64,000 bases of DNA from an uncultured Flavobacteriaceae bacterium (GCA_947494325.1 CANLUS010000001.1:620001-684000), one strand, 5' to 3'; shown: positions 41,559 through 52,305, numbered from the stretch's first letter. The notes: generated from the sequence alone by a model not told the origin. Made by a program: numbers and translations.

Positions 41559-44500
41559 ATGAAGTTAAAAAATATAGTATTATATCTGTTGATTAGTGTG
41601 TCAATAGTTGCATGTAAGAAGAAAAACCCTCAAGAAGATACCGATAACCTTTTTAAGTTTAAAGAATATATTCATTATTCAACTTCGGGCGTTGTTTCGG
41701 TAGCAGAGAACGTGCAGATTGGTATGGCAAATGAAGTAGAAGGATGGAATTTGGACACCGAAATATCCGACAAGATTATATCCATTTCTCCATCCGTAAA
41801 GGGAAAACTAACAGCTAAAAATTCAAGAACTTTAAGTTTTAACCCTGATGAAAATTTAAGGCCCGATACCGAATATACCGTGAAGGTGAATCTTTCCAAA
41901 ATTTATGATAAAGTGCCATCAGAATTCAAGAATTATACTTTTAAATTCAAAACGATTCAACCTAACTTTACGATAAACACAAATAATATTCAATCTTACA
42001 ACAAAGAATGGCAATATCTGGAGGGTGTTTTAAAGTCGGCAGATATACTCTCTTTGGAAAAAGCAAAAAGTCTTGTTTTTGCAACTCAAAGAAATAAAAA
42101 TTTAAATATTATTTGGCAAGAGGTGTCAACATCGTCTACCATATATGAATTTAAAATTGATAGTATTCGACGCTCGGAAGAAGATTCAGAGATTCAAATA
42201 AAATGGTCAGGAAAAAAACATGGAATGGACAATGAAGGTGCTTCAAAAACGATAATTCCTGGTATCAATAATTTTACAATTGTTAAGGTGAATGTGCTTC
42301 AGTCGCCAGAACAACATTTAGCACTTAACTTTTCCGATCCACTAAAAAAACAACAGACTTTTAAGGGTTTGGTAAATATTCAAAACGCTAAAAACTTAAA
42401 ATATGTGGTAGAGGGAAATGTGTTAAAGGTTTATCCAGAAACTAGAGTATCAGGGAACGTAAAGGTGGAGATTTTTCCCGGTGTTAAAAGTGTAGATGGT
42501 TTTAAATTAAAGAAACTATTTTCTGAAAAAATAGCTTTTGAACAGTTGAAACCTGCTGTAAAATTGATTAGTAATGGTGTTATTTTACCAAATTCTAACG
42601 ATCTAAAGTTCAATTTTGAAGCAGTGAACCTAAAAGCTGTAGATATTAGAGTTATTAAAATCTACGAAAATAATGTACTACAATTCCTACAAGAAAATAG
42701 CCTTGACGGACAAAACAGATATAACATTAGAAGAGTTGGTCGCCGCATAGCTAAGAAAACAATGCCATTGATCAAATCAGAATTAGAAAACGATGGTAAA
42801 TGGAAGACTTATGCGATTGATTTATCTAAAATGATTCAGTCGGACCCAGGAGCGATTTATCGCATTGAGTTAAGTTTTACGAAAGCATATGGCCTGTACA
42901 AATGTGATGGAAGCGAAATTGTTAGTAACGAAGAAGAAGATTATTATGAAGACGATTATTATTATGATGACCGACACGAATATACGGTTGCTGAAGCTAA
43001 AGAAGTAGATGAACGCGAAGAACAATATTGGGACAATCTTATATATAGTTATAGAAATCGTCGTTACTATAACTGGGATGATAGAAAAAACCCTTGTAAG
43101 GAAGCCTATTACTCGAACGAAAACAAGATTATTTCAACTAATATTTTGGCGTCAAATTTAGGTGTGATTGCTAAAAAGGGAGATAATAAATCGTATTATT
43201 TTGCTGTAACTGATATCTTAACAACAGAACCAGTTTCGAATGCGTCGATAAAATTGTACAATTATCAACAGCAAGAAATAGCAGCAATAAAGACAGATAA
43301 TCAAGGTTTTGCATTGTATGATGCTGATAAGAATGCTTATTTCGCAATTGCGTCTAGTGGAAAAAACACGAGTTATATCAAGCTTGACGATGGGCATTCT
43401 CTATCCTTGAGTAAGTTTGATGTTTCAGGAAAAAGACTTCAAAAGGGTTTAAAAGGATATATTTATGGAGAAAGAGGGGTTTGGAGACCAGGAGATACCA
43501 TTCATTTAAACTTTGTACTGAACGATGTGACGAATCCGTTGCCTAAAAAACATCCTATTCGACTCGAAGTTACCGATACGCAAGGAAAGCTTATTTTTAA
43601 AAAGATTAAAACCGAAGGAGAGAACGGGTTTTATCGTTATGACATTCCAACCTCTTCCGAGGCTGCCACTGGTAATTGGAACGCCAAAGTAAGTGTGGGG
43701 GGCGCTACTTTCTATAAAACATTAAAGGTAGAAACTGTAAAACCGAATCGTTTAAAAATCAATATTGATTTTGAAGATGAGGTGTTAAAAGCAAACAGTC
43801 CAGTGAAGGGAAACCTCGGTGTAAAATGGCTACATGGGGCTCCAGCAAAGAATTTAAATGCAGATATCAAAGCGAAATTCACAAGTACTTCAACCTCATT
43901 TAAGAAATTTTCAGATTATATATTTAACGACCCTACACGTTCTTTTACTCCAGAAGAAATAACCGTTTTTGATGGAAATTTAGATGCAGAAGGGAATGCG
44001 AATTTTACGAAAAAAATAGATTTTGGAACGAAGGCTCCTGGGATGCTAAAGGCATCTTTTTTCACAAGAGCTTTTGAGAAAGGTGGTGATTTTTCTATGG
44101 ATGTCATGAGTAAAGACTACGCTCCGTATTCAAGTTTTGTTGGATTGAAATCGCCAAAATCTAGAGCTTATGGCTCGTACTATACAGATGAAAATATCAC
44201 ATTTGATGTCGCAACAGCTGATGCGAAAGGAAATCCGATACAGCGAGAGGGATTAGAAGTGAAAGTATACCAAATTAAATGGCGCTGGTGGTGGAATTCT
44301 TCTAGAGATAATCTAGCATCTTATGTTGGAAGTCAATACCACAAGCCGGTAAAGTCGATGACGATAAATACCAATGCTTCGGGTAAGGCTAATTTCAATA
44401 TTAACATTGCTGATAATGATGGTGGAAGATATATGATAAGAGTTTTAGACCCTAAAAGCGGGCATGCTACGGGTAGAACAACTTACTTTTATAAAGATTG

Positions 44501-47135
44501 GTGGAGAAGACCCGCTGGAAGTGACCCTCAGGCAGCTAAAATGCTAGTTTTCTCGTCTGATAAAGACAAATATAACGTAGGTGAAACCGCCAAGATAACT
44601 TTCCCTTCTGGGACGGCTGGTCGAGCATTAATTAGTATAGAAAATGGAACCGAAGTAATTGATCAAGTATGGGTGAAAACGCAAAAAGGTGAAACAACCG
44701 CTGAAATTCCTATCACTAAAGAAATGACTCCTAATGTGTTTGTAAATATTTCATTATTACAACCACATGCTTCTACCGCAAATGATTTACCATTGAGACT
44801 CTATGGTATAATTCCAATTTTAGTGAACGATCCAAATACGATCATAGAACCTCAAATTTCGATGCCGAAAGTATTGCGGCCGGAAGAAAAATTCACTGTA
44901 AAAGTAAGTGAAAAAGAAGGAAAACGAATGACCTATTCGATTGCAGTAGTTGATGAGGGATTATTAGATCTTACTCGTTTTAAAACACCAAATGTTTGGA
45001 ACGATTTTTATACTCGAGAAGCATTAGGCGTTAAAACATGGGATATTTTTGATCATGTAATTGGTGCGTATGGTGGTAGTATTGAACATGTATTTGGTAT
45101 CGGAGGTGATGAAGAAGCTGGTGATAAGAAGCCGAAGAAAGCGAATCGTTTTGAACCTGTTGTGATGACCTTAGGACCCTTTACTTTAGAGCAAGGGAAA
45201 TCCAAATCACATCAATTAAAAATGCCAAAGTATATTGGATCTGTAAGAACGATGGTTGTTGCAGGTGATAATTCGAAAGAGGCTTATGGAAGTATAGATG
45301 AGACAACTCCTGTTCGAAAACCTTTAATGGTGTTGGCGTCGCTTCCGCGGAAGTTAAGTCCTGGTGAAAAAGTAACGTTACCCGTGACAGTTTTCGCCAT
45401 GGAACCTAAAATTAAACAGGCAAACATACGTTTAAAACTTAGTAAGGGAATTAAGATTGTAGGGAAACAAACCCAAGCTGTTTCATTCCCTAAACCAGAT
45501 GAGAAAATGGTGTATTTTGAGTTAGACGTTAGTGAAGCTCAAGGGGTAAATACATTAGAAGTATTAGCTTCAGGAAACGGAGAAAATTCATCCTATGAAG
45601 TTGAGATAGATATAGTAAATCCGAATCCAACGAGCACGACAGTTAAAGATATCGTTTTAGAACCAAATGCGGCTCAGAAGATTAATTTTGAAACATTTGG
45701 TGTTGCAGGTACGAGCAAGGCAGAGGTTGAATTTTCAACGTTGCCTCCAATGGATTTTACACGTAGATTACAGTATTTGGTTAGATATCCTCATGGTTGT
45801 GTTGAACAGACGACATCAAGCGCTTTTCCGCAGCTCTATTTGGCCGATATATTTGACTTAACATTCAACAAAAAACAAGAAATGGATGAAAACGTCAAGA
45901 AAGCAATTGAACGTTTAGGGCATTTCCAAACACCGAATGGCGGTATGAGTTATTGGATGGGTCAAAACACGGCGAATGACTGGGGAACCAGTTACGCAGG
46001 TCATTTCATGATAGAGGCTCAGAAAAAAGGCTATGCCATGCCACTTACATTTATGAATAATTGGTTGAAATATCAACAGCAAGCGGCACGAAATTGGAGA
46101 GCAAGTTATAAACATTATAATTCAGATTTAGCACAGGCCTATCGACTGTATACATTAGCCTTAGCGGGACATCCTGACTTGGCATCAATGAACAGGTTAA
46201 GAGAGTTTAGTGCCATTTCCAATGATGCGAAATGGCGATTGGCAGCTGCATATGCCTTAGCAGGTCAAAAAGAGGCAGCTACCAAAATCGGAAATAATGC
46301 AAATATTGATTTTGTATCAAAAAGAGGTGATTATTATACGTATGGTTCTACAAATAGAAATAGAGCGATGGCCATGGAAACCATGTTATTGACTGGAAAC
46401 TCAAGGTCGAGAGAACTAGCACAATATTTAGCCAAAGAATTATCTTCTAACAAATGGATGAGTACGCAAACAACAGCCTATAGCCTACTTGCTATGGCAA
46501 AAATGGTTGATATGAACGGAGGGAAAGCAATTAAGTTAAGATATGTTCTAAATAGTGGAAAAAAAGAGAATGTATCGACCGAAAAGGCTATTGCACAACG
46601 GAAACTAGAGATCAAACGCGGGGTCAATGAACTTTCATTTACTAATAATGAGGCAAATGTGGTGTACGTGAGAGTGTTGAATTCAGGAATTTTGCCTTTA
46701 GGGCAAGAGCTGGCTGAAAAGAGAAATTTGGGTATCAAAATCGAGTATAAAGATTCACAAAACAACGCAATAGATGTTACTCAATTAAGACAAGGAACTG
46801 ATTTTACGGCATCAGTCACAATTAGTAACTTAAAGAATGAAGGCGTACGTGATATCGCATTGACAGAGATTTTCCCTTCAGGGTGGGAAATCATTAATAC
46901 GCGCTTTACGGGATATGGAAATTCGACACAGGGAGCGGCAAGCTTTACCGATATTCGAGATGATCGTGTGAATTTCTATTTTAATTTAGGAAGTAGAAAA
47001 TCAAAAACCTTTAAAGTACAGTTAAACGCTTCTTATTTAGGAACTTATTACTTACCAGGTATACAGGCCGAAGCAATGTATGACAATGAGTATTTTACAA
47101 GAACAAAAGGAAAATGGGTTGAGATAATTAAATAG
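41559..47135 (+). CDS. yfhM: Bacterial alpha-2-macroglobulin lipoprotein
   Basis: 1858 residues from ATG 41559, chosen because the lipoprotein signal starts there (MKLKNIVLYLLISVSIVAC, Cys19). It has multiple macroglobulin-like beta domains, including a bait-region-type section around YIYGERGVWRPGDTIHLNFV. The thioester-type motif HGCVEQ (Cys1414) keeps Cys-x-Glu-Gln, followed by the helical thioester domain. Bacterial A2M proteins trap invading proteases in the periplasm and are usually paired with PBP1C, as here (pbpC is the second gene downstream). Odd feature: an Asp/Glu/Tyr-rich patch near residues 457-495. The gene symbol follows the E. coli homologue. Confidence 0.93.
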   Translation: MKLKNIVLYLLISVSIVACKKKNPQEDTDNLFKFKEYIHYSTSGVVSVAENVQIGMANEVEGWNLDTEISDKIISISPSVKGKLTAKNSRTLSFNPDENLRPDTEYTVKVNLSKIYDKVPSEFKNYTFKFKTIQPNFTINTNNIQSYNKEWQYLEGVLKSADILSLEKAKSLVFATQRNKNLNIIWQEVSTSSTIYEFKIDSIRRSEEDSEIQIKWSGKKHGMDNEGASKTIIPGINNFTIVKVNVLQSPEQHLALNFSDPLKKQQTFKGLVNIQNAKNLKYVVEGNVLKVYPETRVSGNVKVEIFPGVKSVDGFKLKKLFSEKIAFEQLKPAVKLISNGVILPNSNDLKFNFEAVNLKAVDIRVIKIYENNVLQFLQENSLDGQNRYNIRRVGRRIAKKTMPLIKSELENDGKWKTYAIDLSKMIQSDPGAIYRIELSFTKAYGLYKCDGSEIVSNEEEDYYEDDYYYDDRHEYTVAEAKEVDEREEQYWDNLIYSYRNRRYYNWDDRKNPCKEAYYSNENKIISTNILASNLGVIAKKGDNKSYYFAVTDILTTEPVSNASIKLYNYQQQEIAAIKTDNQGFALYDADKNAYFAIASSGKNTSYIKLDDGHSLSLSKFDVSGKRLQKGLKGYIYGERGVWRPGDTIHLNFVLNDVTNPLPKKHPIRLEVTDTQGKLIFKKIKTEGENGFYRYDIPTSSEAATGNWNAKVSVGGATFYKTLKVETVKPNRLKINIDFEDEVLKANSPVKGNLGVKWLHGAPAKNLNADIKAKFTSTSTSFKKFSDYIFNDPTRSFTPEEITVFDGNLDAEGNANFTKKIDFGTKAPGMLKASFFTRAFEKGGDFSMDVMSKDYAPYSSFVGLKSPKSRAYGSYYTDENITFDVATADAKGNPIQREGLEVKVYQIKWRWWWNSSRDNLASYVGSQYHKPVKSMTINTNASGKANFNINIADNDGGRYMIRVLDPKSGHATGRTTYFYKDWWRRPAGSDPQAAKMLVFSSDKDKYNVGETAKITFPSGTAGRALISIENGTEVIDQVWVKTQKGETTAEIPITKEMTPNVFVNISLLQPHASTANDLPLRLYGIIPILVNDPNTIIEPQISMPKVLRPEEKFTVKVSEKEGKRMTYSIAVVDEGLLDLTRFKTPNVWNDFYTREALGVKTWDIFDHVIGAYGGSIEHVFGIGGDEEAGDKKPKKANRFEPVVMTLGPFTLEQGKSKSHQLKMPKYIGSVRTMVVAGDNSKEAYGSIDETTPVRKPLMVLASLPRKLSPGEKVTLPVTVFAMEPKIKQANIRLKLSKGIKIVGKQTQAVSFPKPDEKMVYFELDVSEAQGVNTLEVLASGNGENSSYEVEIDIVNPNPTSTTVKDIVLEPNAAQKINFETFGVAGTSKAEVEFSTLPPMDFTRRLQYLVRYPHGCVEQTTSSAFPQLYLADIFDLTFNKKQEMDENVKKAIERLGHFQTPNGGMSYWMGQNTANDWGTSYAGHFMIEAQKKGYAMPLTFMNNWLKYQQQAARNWRASYKHYNSDLAQAYRLYTLALAGHPDLASMNRLREFSAISNDAKWRLAAAYALAGQKEAATKIGNNANIDFVSKRGDYYTYGSTNRNRAMAMETMLLTGNSRSRELAQYLAKELSSNKWMSTQTTAYSLLAMAKMVDMNGGKAIKLRYVLNSGKKENVSTEKAIAQRKLEIKRGVNELSFTNNEANVVYVRVLNSGILPLGQELAEKRNLGIKIEYKDSQNNAIDVTQLRQGTDFTASVTISNLKNEGVRDIALTEIFPSGWEIINTRFTGYGNSTQGAASFTDIRDDRVNFYFNLGSRKSKTFKVQLNASYLGTYYLPGIQAEAMYDNEYFTRTKGKWVEIIK

Positions 47136-47141
47136 ACATGC

Positions 47142-47678
47142 ATGGGAAAAACATATGATCACATACCGGAAAAACAACAAAATTTTATAACGAAACAAAA
47201 GTTGTTTTTTGTGGGGACCGCTACAGCAGATAGCAAAATAAATATCTCTCCGAAGGGAATGGATTCTTTGAGAATACTGAATAGTAAAAGAATTCTTTGG
47301 TTGAATTTAACAGGTAGCGGTAATGAAACAGCTGCACATTTATTGGAAAATGACAGAATTACAGTGATGTTTTGTTCATTTGAAGGTGCTCCATTGATTT
47401 TGAGAATTTATGGTAGCGCCAAGGCCTATCATCCGAAAGATTCATTGTATCAAGATTCTATAGATTTATTTCCAAAAATTGCTGGCGCTAGACAACTTAT
47501 AGATATTGAAGTAGAAATGGTACAAACATCTTGTGGCATGGGCGTTCCTTTTTTCGATTTTAAAGAAGAAAGAAATCAATTAAAACAATGGGCAGAAGAG
47601 AAAGGACAGCGAAAAATTGAAGAATATTGGGTAGAGAGAAATACAACAAGCTTAGACGGAAAACCAACAGGTATTTAA
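47142..47678 (+). CDS. PPOX-class flavin-binding protein
   Basis: 178 residues of the pyridoxamine 5'-phosphate oxidase-like split-barrel family. FVGTATADSKINISPKGMDS, LWLNLTGSGNETAAHL and RITVMFCSFEGAPLILRIYG are diagnostic. The C-terminus (QTSCGMGVPFFDFKEERN) matches the PPOX proteins annotated as oxidoreductases of unknown substrate. It likely binds FMN or F420-like flavin. It lies between the A2M gene (6-bp gap) and pbpC (19-bp gap), so all three are probably co-transcribed; the functional link is unknown. Confidence 0.88.
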   Translation: MGKTYDHIPEKQQNFITKQKLFFVGTATADSKINISPKGMDSLRILNSKRILWLNLTGSGNETAAHLLENDRITVMFCSFEGAPLILRIYGSAKAYHPKDSLYQDSIDLFPKIAGARQLIDIEVEMVQTSCGMGVPFFDFKEERNQLKQWAEEKGQRKIEEYWVERNTTSLDGKPTGI

Positions 47679-47697
47679 ATTTAGTCGATCATACCTT

Positions 47698-50046
47698 ATG
47701 AGGTGGTTAAATAATATAAAGAACAATAAAATAAAGTCTTGTGTTTTTTTGGTGCTCTTAATTTGGTATTATTTCTCACTTCCGAAGCAACTCTTCGATG
47801 CACCAACATCGACAGTTATTGAGAGTATTGAGGGGGATTTATTAGGTGCTCAGATTGCCGAAGATGAACAATGGCGATTTCCTTACAGCGATAGTATTCC
47901 TATAAAATTTGAACAATGTATTATTGAATTTGAAGATGGGTATTTCTATAAACATCCTGGATTTAACCCTATATCTATAGCAAAAGCTTTTTGGCAGAAT
48001 TTAAATTCGAATACTATAAAAAGAGGAGGCAGTACCTTAACGCAACAAGTAATACGATTATCTCGTAAAGGCAAAAAGCGAACCTATTTCGAAAAAGCCA
48101 TTGAAACAATTTTAGCAACGCGATTAGAATTACGTCATAGTAAACTCAAAATTTTGTCATTGTATGCCTCGAACGCTCCTTTTGGAGGCAATGTTGTAGG
48201 TTTAGATATGGCTTCTTGGCGTTATTTTGGAAGAACGCCCAATGAACTTTCATGGGCAGAGAGCGCAACACTAGCGGTTTTACCAAATGCACCTAGCTTG
48301 ATATATCCGGGTAAAAATCAGGATCGATTACTTGCAAAAAGGAACCGATTATTAAGAAAACTCTTCGATAAAAATAAGATAGATGATTTAACTTATGAAC
48401 TCGCGATAGCAGAAAAATTACCTCAAAAACCATATGCTCTTCCTCAAATTACACCTCATTTGTTGCAGAAAATAAGTAAAAAAAATAAGGGTCAACGCAC
48501 CAAAACAACTATTGAGTTTGGTTTACAAAATAGGGTAAATGAGATCGTAAAGAATCATTACAATAATTTACAGCAAAACCAAATTTATAATATTGCCGTT
48601 TTGGTATTGGATGTTAAAACACGTCGCGTGTTAGCTTATACTGGCAACTCTCCAACTGACAATGACCATCAAAAAGATGTTGATATTATCGATAAGCCCC
48701 GAAGTACAGGAAGTATTTTAAAGCCATTTTTATATGCGGGTATGCTTGATGCGGGTGAATTATTACCGAATACATTAGTCGCCGACGTTCCAACCCAAAT
48801 TGCCAGCTATAATCCGAAAAATTTTGATTTACAATATGATGGTGCAGTGCCAGCGAGTAGAGCCTTGTCTCGCTCATTGAATGTGCCTGCGGTTCGAATG
48901 CTGCAACAGTTTGGATTGGATCGGTTTCATCATTATTTAAAAGAATTAAAACTAAGAGATGTAAAATACAATGCAAATCATTACGGGTTGTCTTTAATTT
49001 TAGGAGGAGCTGAGAGTAATTTATGGGATTTATGCAAAAGTTATGCTTCACTTTCATCAACCATTAATCATTACGACGAAACACAAGGAAAATACTTTAC
49101 AAATGAGTTCGTTGAACCCATTTTTATTTCTGATACCAAAGTTGATTTTGGAGAGCTTTCTACAGAAAAAACTGTATTTGATGCTGGATCGGTTTATATG
49201 ACTTATAAGTCACTAAAAGAGGTAAACCGTCCAGAAGAAGAAGAAAATTGGGAATTTTTTGACTCCTCTAAAGAAATTGCTTGGAAAACAGGAACTAGTT
49301 TTGGTTTTAGAGATGCCTGGGCTATTGGTACAACGAAGGAATATGTTGTTGGGGTATGGGTTGGAAATGCTGATGGAGAGGGAAGACCAGGGTTAGTAGG
49401 TTTATCGACTGCGGCGCCTATATTATTTGACATTTTTAATCTATTACCTAAAAGCAAATGGTTTGCTAGACCATTTGACGAATTATCCAAGATACCAATC
49501 TGTAGAAAAAGTGGATACAGAGCTTCCGAAATCTGCCCCGAAAAAGACACAACTTTTGTTCAATTAGCAGGATTACAAACAAAACCATGTCCACATCATT
49601 TTAGGGTTCATTTTGATGAAAATTATCAATATCAAGTGAATTCCTCATGCTATCCTATTGCTAAAATGAAACATACTAGTTGGTTTGTTTTACCACCATT
49701 AATGGAGTTCTATTTTCAAACGAAAAACCCTACATATCGAACGCTGCCTAACTTTAGTGAAGATTGTTTTTCAGAAGGAAAATCAAAGATGGCTTTTATC
49801 TATCCGAAAGAATCAATGAAAGTATTTTTACCTAAAAACTTTGAAGAAGATACTAATCAGTTGGTTTTTAGAGTTGCACATTCTACCGTTGGAATGAAGA
49901 TTTTTTGGTATTTAGATGCTGAATATATTGGCACAACTCAAACGTTTCATGAGATGGCAATTATCCCTGAAAAAGGACCTCATACGATTACCGTTATTGA
50001 CGAGTTAGGAAACGAATTAAAAAGATCAATTGAAATAGCTGAATAA
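47698..50046 (+). CDS. pbpC: Penicillin-binding protein 1C
   Basis: 782-residue bifunctional class A PBP. A membrane anchor (about 12-27) is followed by the GT51 transglycosylase domain with catalytic Glu79 in FEDGYFYKHPG and RGGSTLTQQ at 109-117. The transpeptidase has the SxxK motif S339-I-L-K342, SRSLN as the second motif and K530-T-G-T-S. A BiPBP_C-type domain closes the protein (about 690-782, IYPKESMKVFLPKNF). It polymerises and cross-links peptidoglycan. The A2M partner is upstream, with the PPOX gene between them. Confidence 0.95.
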   Translation: MRWLNNIKNNKIKSCVFLVLLIWYYFSLPKQLFDAPTSTVIESIEGDLLGAQIAEDEQWRFPYSDSIPIKFEQCIIEFEDGYFYKHPGFNPISIAKAFWQNLNSNTIKRGGSTLTQQVIRLSRKGKKRTYFEKAIETILATRLELRHSKLKILSLYASNAPFGGNVVGLDMASWRYFGRTPNELSWAESATLAVLPNAPSLIYPGKNQDRLLAKRNRLLRKLFDKNKIDDLTYELAIAEKLPQKPYALPQITPHLLQKISKKNKGQRTKTTIEFGLQNRVNEIVKNHYNNLQQNQIYNIAVLVLDVKTRRVLAYTGNSPTDNDHQKDVDIIDKPRSTGSILKPFLYAGMLDAGELLPNTLVADVPTQIASYNPKNFDLQYDGAVPASRALSRSLNVPAVRMLQQFGLDRFHHYLKELKLRDVKYNANHYGLSLILGGAESNLWDLCKSYASLSSTINHYDETQGKYFTNEFVEPIFISDTKVDFGELSTEKTVFDAGSVYMTYKSLKEVNRPEEEENWEFFDSSKEIAWKTGTSFGFRDAWAIGTTKEYVVGVWVGNADGEGRPGLVGLSTAAPILFDIFNLLPKSKWFARPFDELSKIPICRKSGYRASEICPEKDTTFVQLAGLQTKPCPHHFRVHFDENYQYQVNSSCYPIAKMKHTSWFVLPPLMEFYFQTKNPTYRTLPNFSEDCFSEGKSKMAFIYPKESMKVFLPKNFEEDTNQLVFRVAHSTVGMKIFWYLDAEYIGTTQTFHEMAIIPEKGPHTITVIDELGNELKRSIEIAE

Positions 50047-50105
50047 GTTTTGTTTTAACATCAAATGTAGTAACTTGGCTATTTGTATCATTAAACTTTG
50101 TTACC

Positions 50106-50846
50106 ATGTTGAAGACTGTTCTTATTGATGATGAGTTGAATGCGCTAGAAGCACTTGAATGGAAGCTAAATCGCTATATTGAAGGTATTGAAATCATCAA
50201 ATGTAATTCGCCAATAGAGGGTATCGATGTAATTAACAGCGAAAGACCGGATTTGGTGTTTTTGGATATAGAAATGCCAGAAATAGACGGTTTTGAACTA
50301 TTGCAAAAACTTAGTTATAAAGATTTTGATCTCATTTTTACAACAGCTCATGATGAGTTTGCTTTAAAAGCCATAAAAGTTTCTGCGATAGATTATTTAC
50401 TAAAACCAGTAGATAAAGATGAATTAATTACCGCTATTGAAAAGGTACGAGCTAGTAAAAAAGATACGAAATTAGAAGATAAGTTAGATTCGTTATTTTC
50501 AAATATGAATTTGAAGAATAATGATAAAATAAATATTGCAGCCGATAGCAAAATTTATCTACTAGATAAGGAGGATGTGATTATGTTAAAATCAGACAAA
50601 AGTTATACAACAATATTCTTAAAAGACGACAAATCTATTCTTGTTTCAAAAACCTTAAAGGAAGTCGAAAAGAAATTTAATTTTCCTCAATTTTACCGTG
50701 TGCATAACTCATATTTAATAAATATGAATCATATAAGAGAATACTCAAAAGGCATGGGAGGTGAATTGATTATGAGTAATGGAATGCATGCTGGAATTAG
50801 TAGAAATAAAAAGGCCGAACTTCTTGAAAGGCTTTCACTAGATTAA
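50106..50846 (+). CDS. LytTR-family response regulator
   Basis: 246 residues. The receiver domain has acidic DDE-type residues (VLIDDELNALEALE) and phospho-acceptor Asp in PDLVFLDIEMPEIDGF, with the conserved YLLKPVDKDEL lysine. The LytTR DNA-binding domain follows (about 140-246: IYLLDKEDVIMLKSDKSYTT, FYRVHNSYLINMNHI). The adjacent sensor kinase gene begins 6 bp later, so this is a LytTR/LytS-type two-component pair. Targets are unknown; a cell-wall or envelope gene set would fit the neighbouring pbpC. Confidence 0.95.
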   Translation: MLKTVLIDDELNALEALEWKLNRYIEGIEIIKCNSPIEGIDVINSERPDLVFLDIEMPEIDGFELLQKLSYKDFDLIFTTAHDEFALKAIKVSAIDYLLKPVDKDELITAIEKVRASKKDTKLEDKLDSLFSNMNLKNNDKINIAADSKIYLLDKEDVIMLKSDKSYTTIFLKDDKSILVSKTLKEVEKKFNFPQFYRVHNSYLINMNHIREYSKGMGGELIMSNGMHAGISRNKKAELLERLSLD

Positions 50847-50852
50847 AAAAAG

Positions 50853-52181
50853 ATGCTTTTAGATTTTAATTCTGAAGTTTATTCCTGGATACGAGGGGCA
50901 CTACTGATTCTCTCGTTATATCATTTTTTGATTTATTTGAATACAAGACAAAAGCTTTATTTACACTATAGTGTTTATTTAGGTTGTTTTCTTATATATT
51001 TTTTAGCCGATATAAACGCACCTCGTCTCAAAATATATAGCTATATAAACTTCGCAATTCAATTTTTAGGATATGCCGCATATGTGGGATTTGTGAGGGC
51101 TCTATTGAAAACTCAGAAAAATATCCCCGAATGGGATAAATTACTTGTTCTTGAACGAGTTTTATTGCTAGCGGCTGTGGTTGTTTTTATAATTGTACAG
51201 TTGTTATTTGGATATTCGGCTCAAGAGAAATTATTTGCCATTTTAATTTCTATTATTACGGTTTTTGGTTTGTTAACATATATCGTTTTAAATACAATCA
51301 AAGGAAAACATGTTACTTATTTTATAATTGGGTCTTTGTCGTACTTGATTTTGGCAAACATTAGCTTTTTAGGCCCATATGCAGTTGGTAATGAATATTT
51401 CCTGGATAGAGGAGTCCAACCCATGTTTTTTACCTATTTAGGTGCTATTATTGAAACAACGATGTTTGCTGTTATAATCGGACATCAATCAAAAAAATCA
51501 ATTCGTAAGAATAAAGAGGCCGAAGCGCTACTTGCCATAAAAACCAAGGAAATGAGTGATTTGAAAATGACGGCACTTCAAAGTCAAATGGACCCTCACT
51601 TTTTATATAACTCTCTTAATTCGATTAATAACTTTGTCTTAAAAAATGACATTGAGAAAGCCTCAGATTACATCACCAAATTTTCGCGTTTAATCCGAGA
51701 AATATTAACGAATTCTTCGAATTTAACCATTCCGTTAAGTAAAGAATTAGGAGTGTTAAGCTTATATGTTAAACTAGAGCAAATGCGAATGGCAGGAGGG
51801 TTTGATTATGTAGTTTCCGTAGATGATAAAATTGATCTAGAATCAATTGAAGTGCCTCCATTATTTATTCAACCATTTATCGAAAATGCCATTTGGCATG
51901 GTTTTGCAAATAAAAAAGATTACAAAAGAATTACAGTAAATATATTTGACGAAGATGATAAGGTACGCTGTGAAATTTTAGACAATGGTATTGGTATCAA
52001 GAGGTCAAAAAAAGAAAAAGGAAGTTACAAAAGAACTCGAAAATCGTTTGGATTAAAAGCTTCAGAAAATCGAATTAAATTACTTCATGAAAATGAAAGG
52101 GTGTATGTGATTATCGAAGACGTTTCTGAAGATAATAACTCAGGAACTAAAGTAACTCTGAAATTCCCAAAGGCGAGTTAA
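50853..52181 (+). CDS. LytS/YehU-type sensor histidine kinase
   Basis: 442 residues. About six to seven N-terminal membrane helices (7TM-DISM-like region, to about 210) are followed by a coiled linker. The His-kinase domain of the LytS family has phospho-acceptor His in QMDPHFLYNSLNSINNF. An HATPase region follows: PPLFIQPFIENAIWHGF (N-box) and EILDNGIGI with FGLKASENRIKLLH (G-boxes). It senses an unknown membrane signal and phosphorylates the response regulator encoded just upstream. Confidence 0.95.
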   Translation: MLLDFNSEVYSWIRGALLILSLYHFLIYLNTRQKLYLHYSVYLGCFLIYFLADINAPRLKIYSYINFAIQFLGYAAYVGFVRALLKTQKNIPEWDKLLVLERVLLLAAVVVFIIVQLLFGYSAQEKLFAILISIITVFGLLTYIVLNTIKGKHVTYFIIGSLSYLILANISFLGPYAVGNEYFLDRGVQPMFFTYLGAIIETTMFAVIIGHQSKKSIRKNKEAEALLAIKTKEMSDLKMTALQSQMDPHFLYNSLNSINNFVLKNDIEKASDYITKFSRLIREILTNSSNLTIPLSKELGVLSLYVKLEQMRMAGGFDYVVSVDDKIDLESIEVPPLFIQPFIENAIWHGFANKKDYKRITVNIFDEDDKVRCEILDNGIGIKRSKKEKGSYKRTRKSFGLKASENRIKLLHENERVYVIIEDVSEDNNSGTKVTLKFPKAS

Positions 52182-52305
52182 TTTACCGTTTATTGAAAAA
52201 ACAATACCGTTTATTAGTTCTTTTGCTTTAATTATTTATTTGATTATGAAACAGGTAATTGATAATGTATCTTTACAATAGATAATTTAACCTAATTACT
52301 TTAAT

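Noticed and set aside
48686-49060. Reverse 124-residue open frame inside pbpC
   Set aside because: It is antisense to the conserved transpeptidase motifs; a non-coding shadow.
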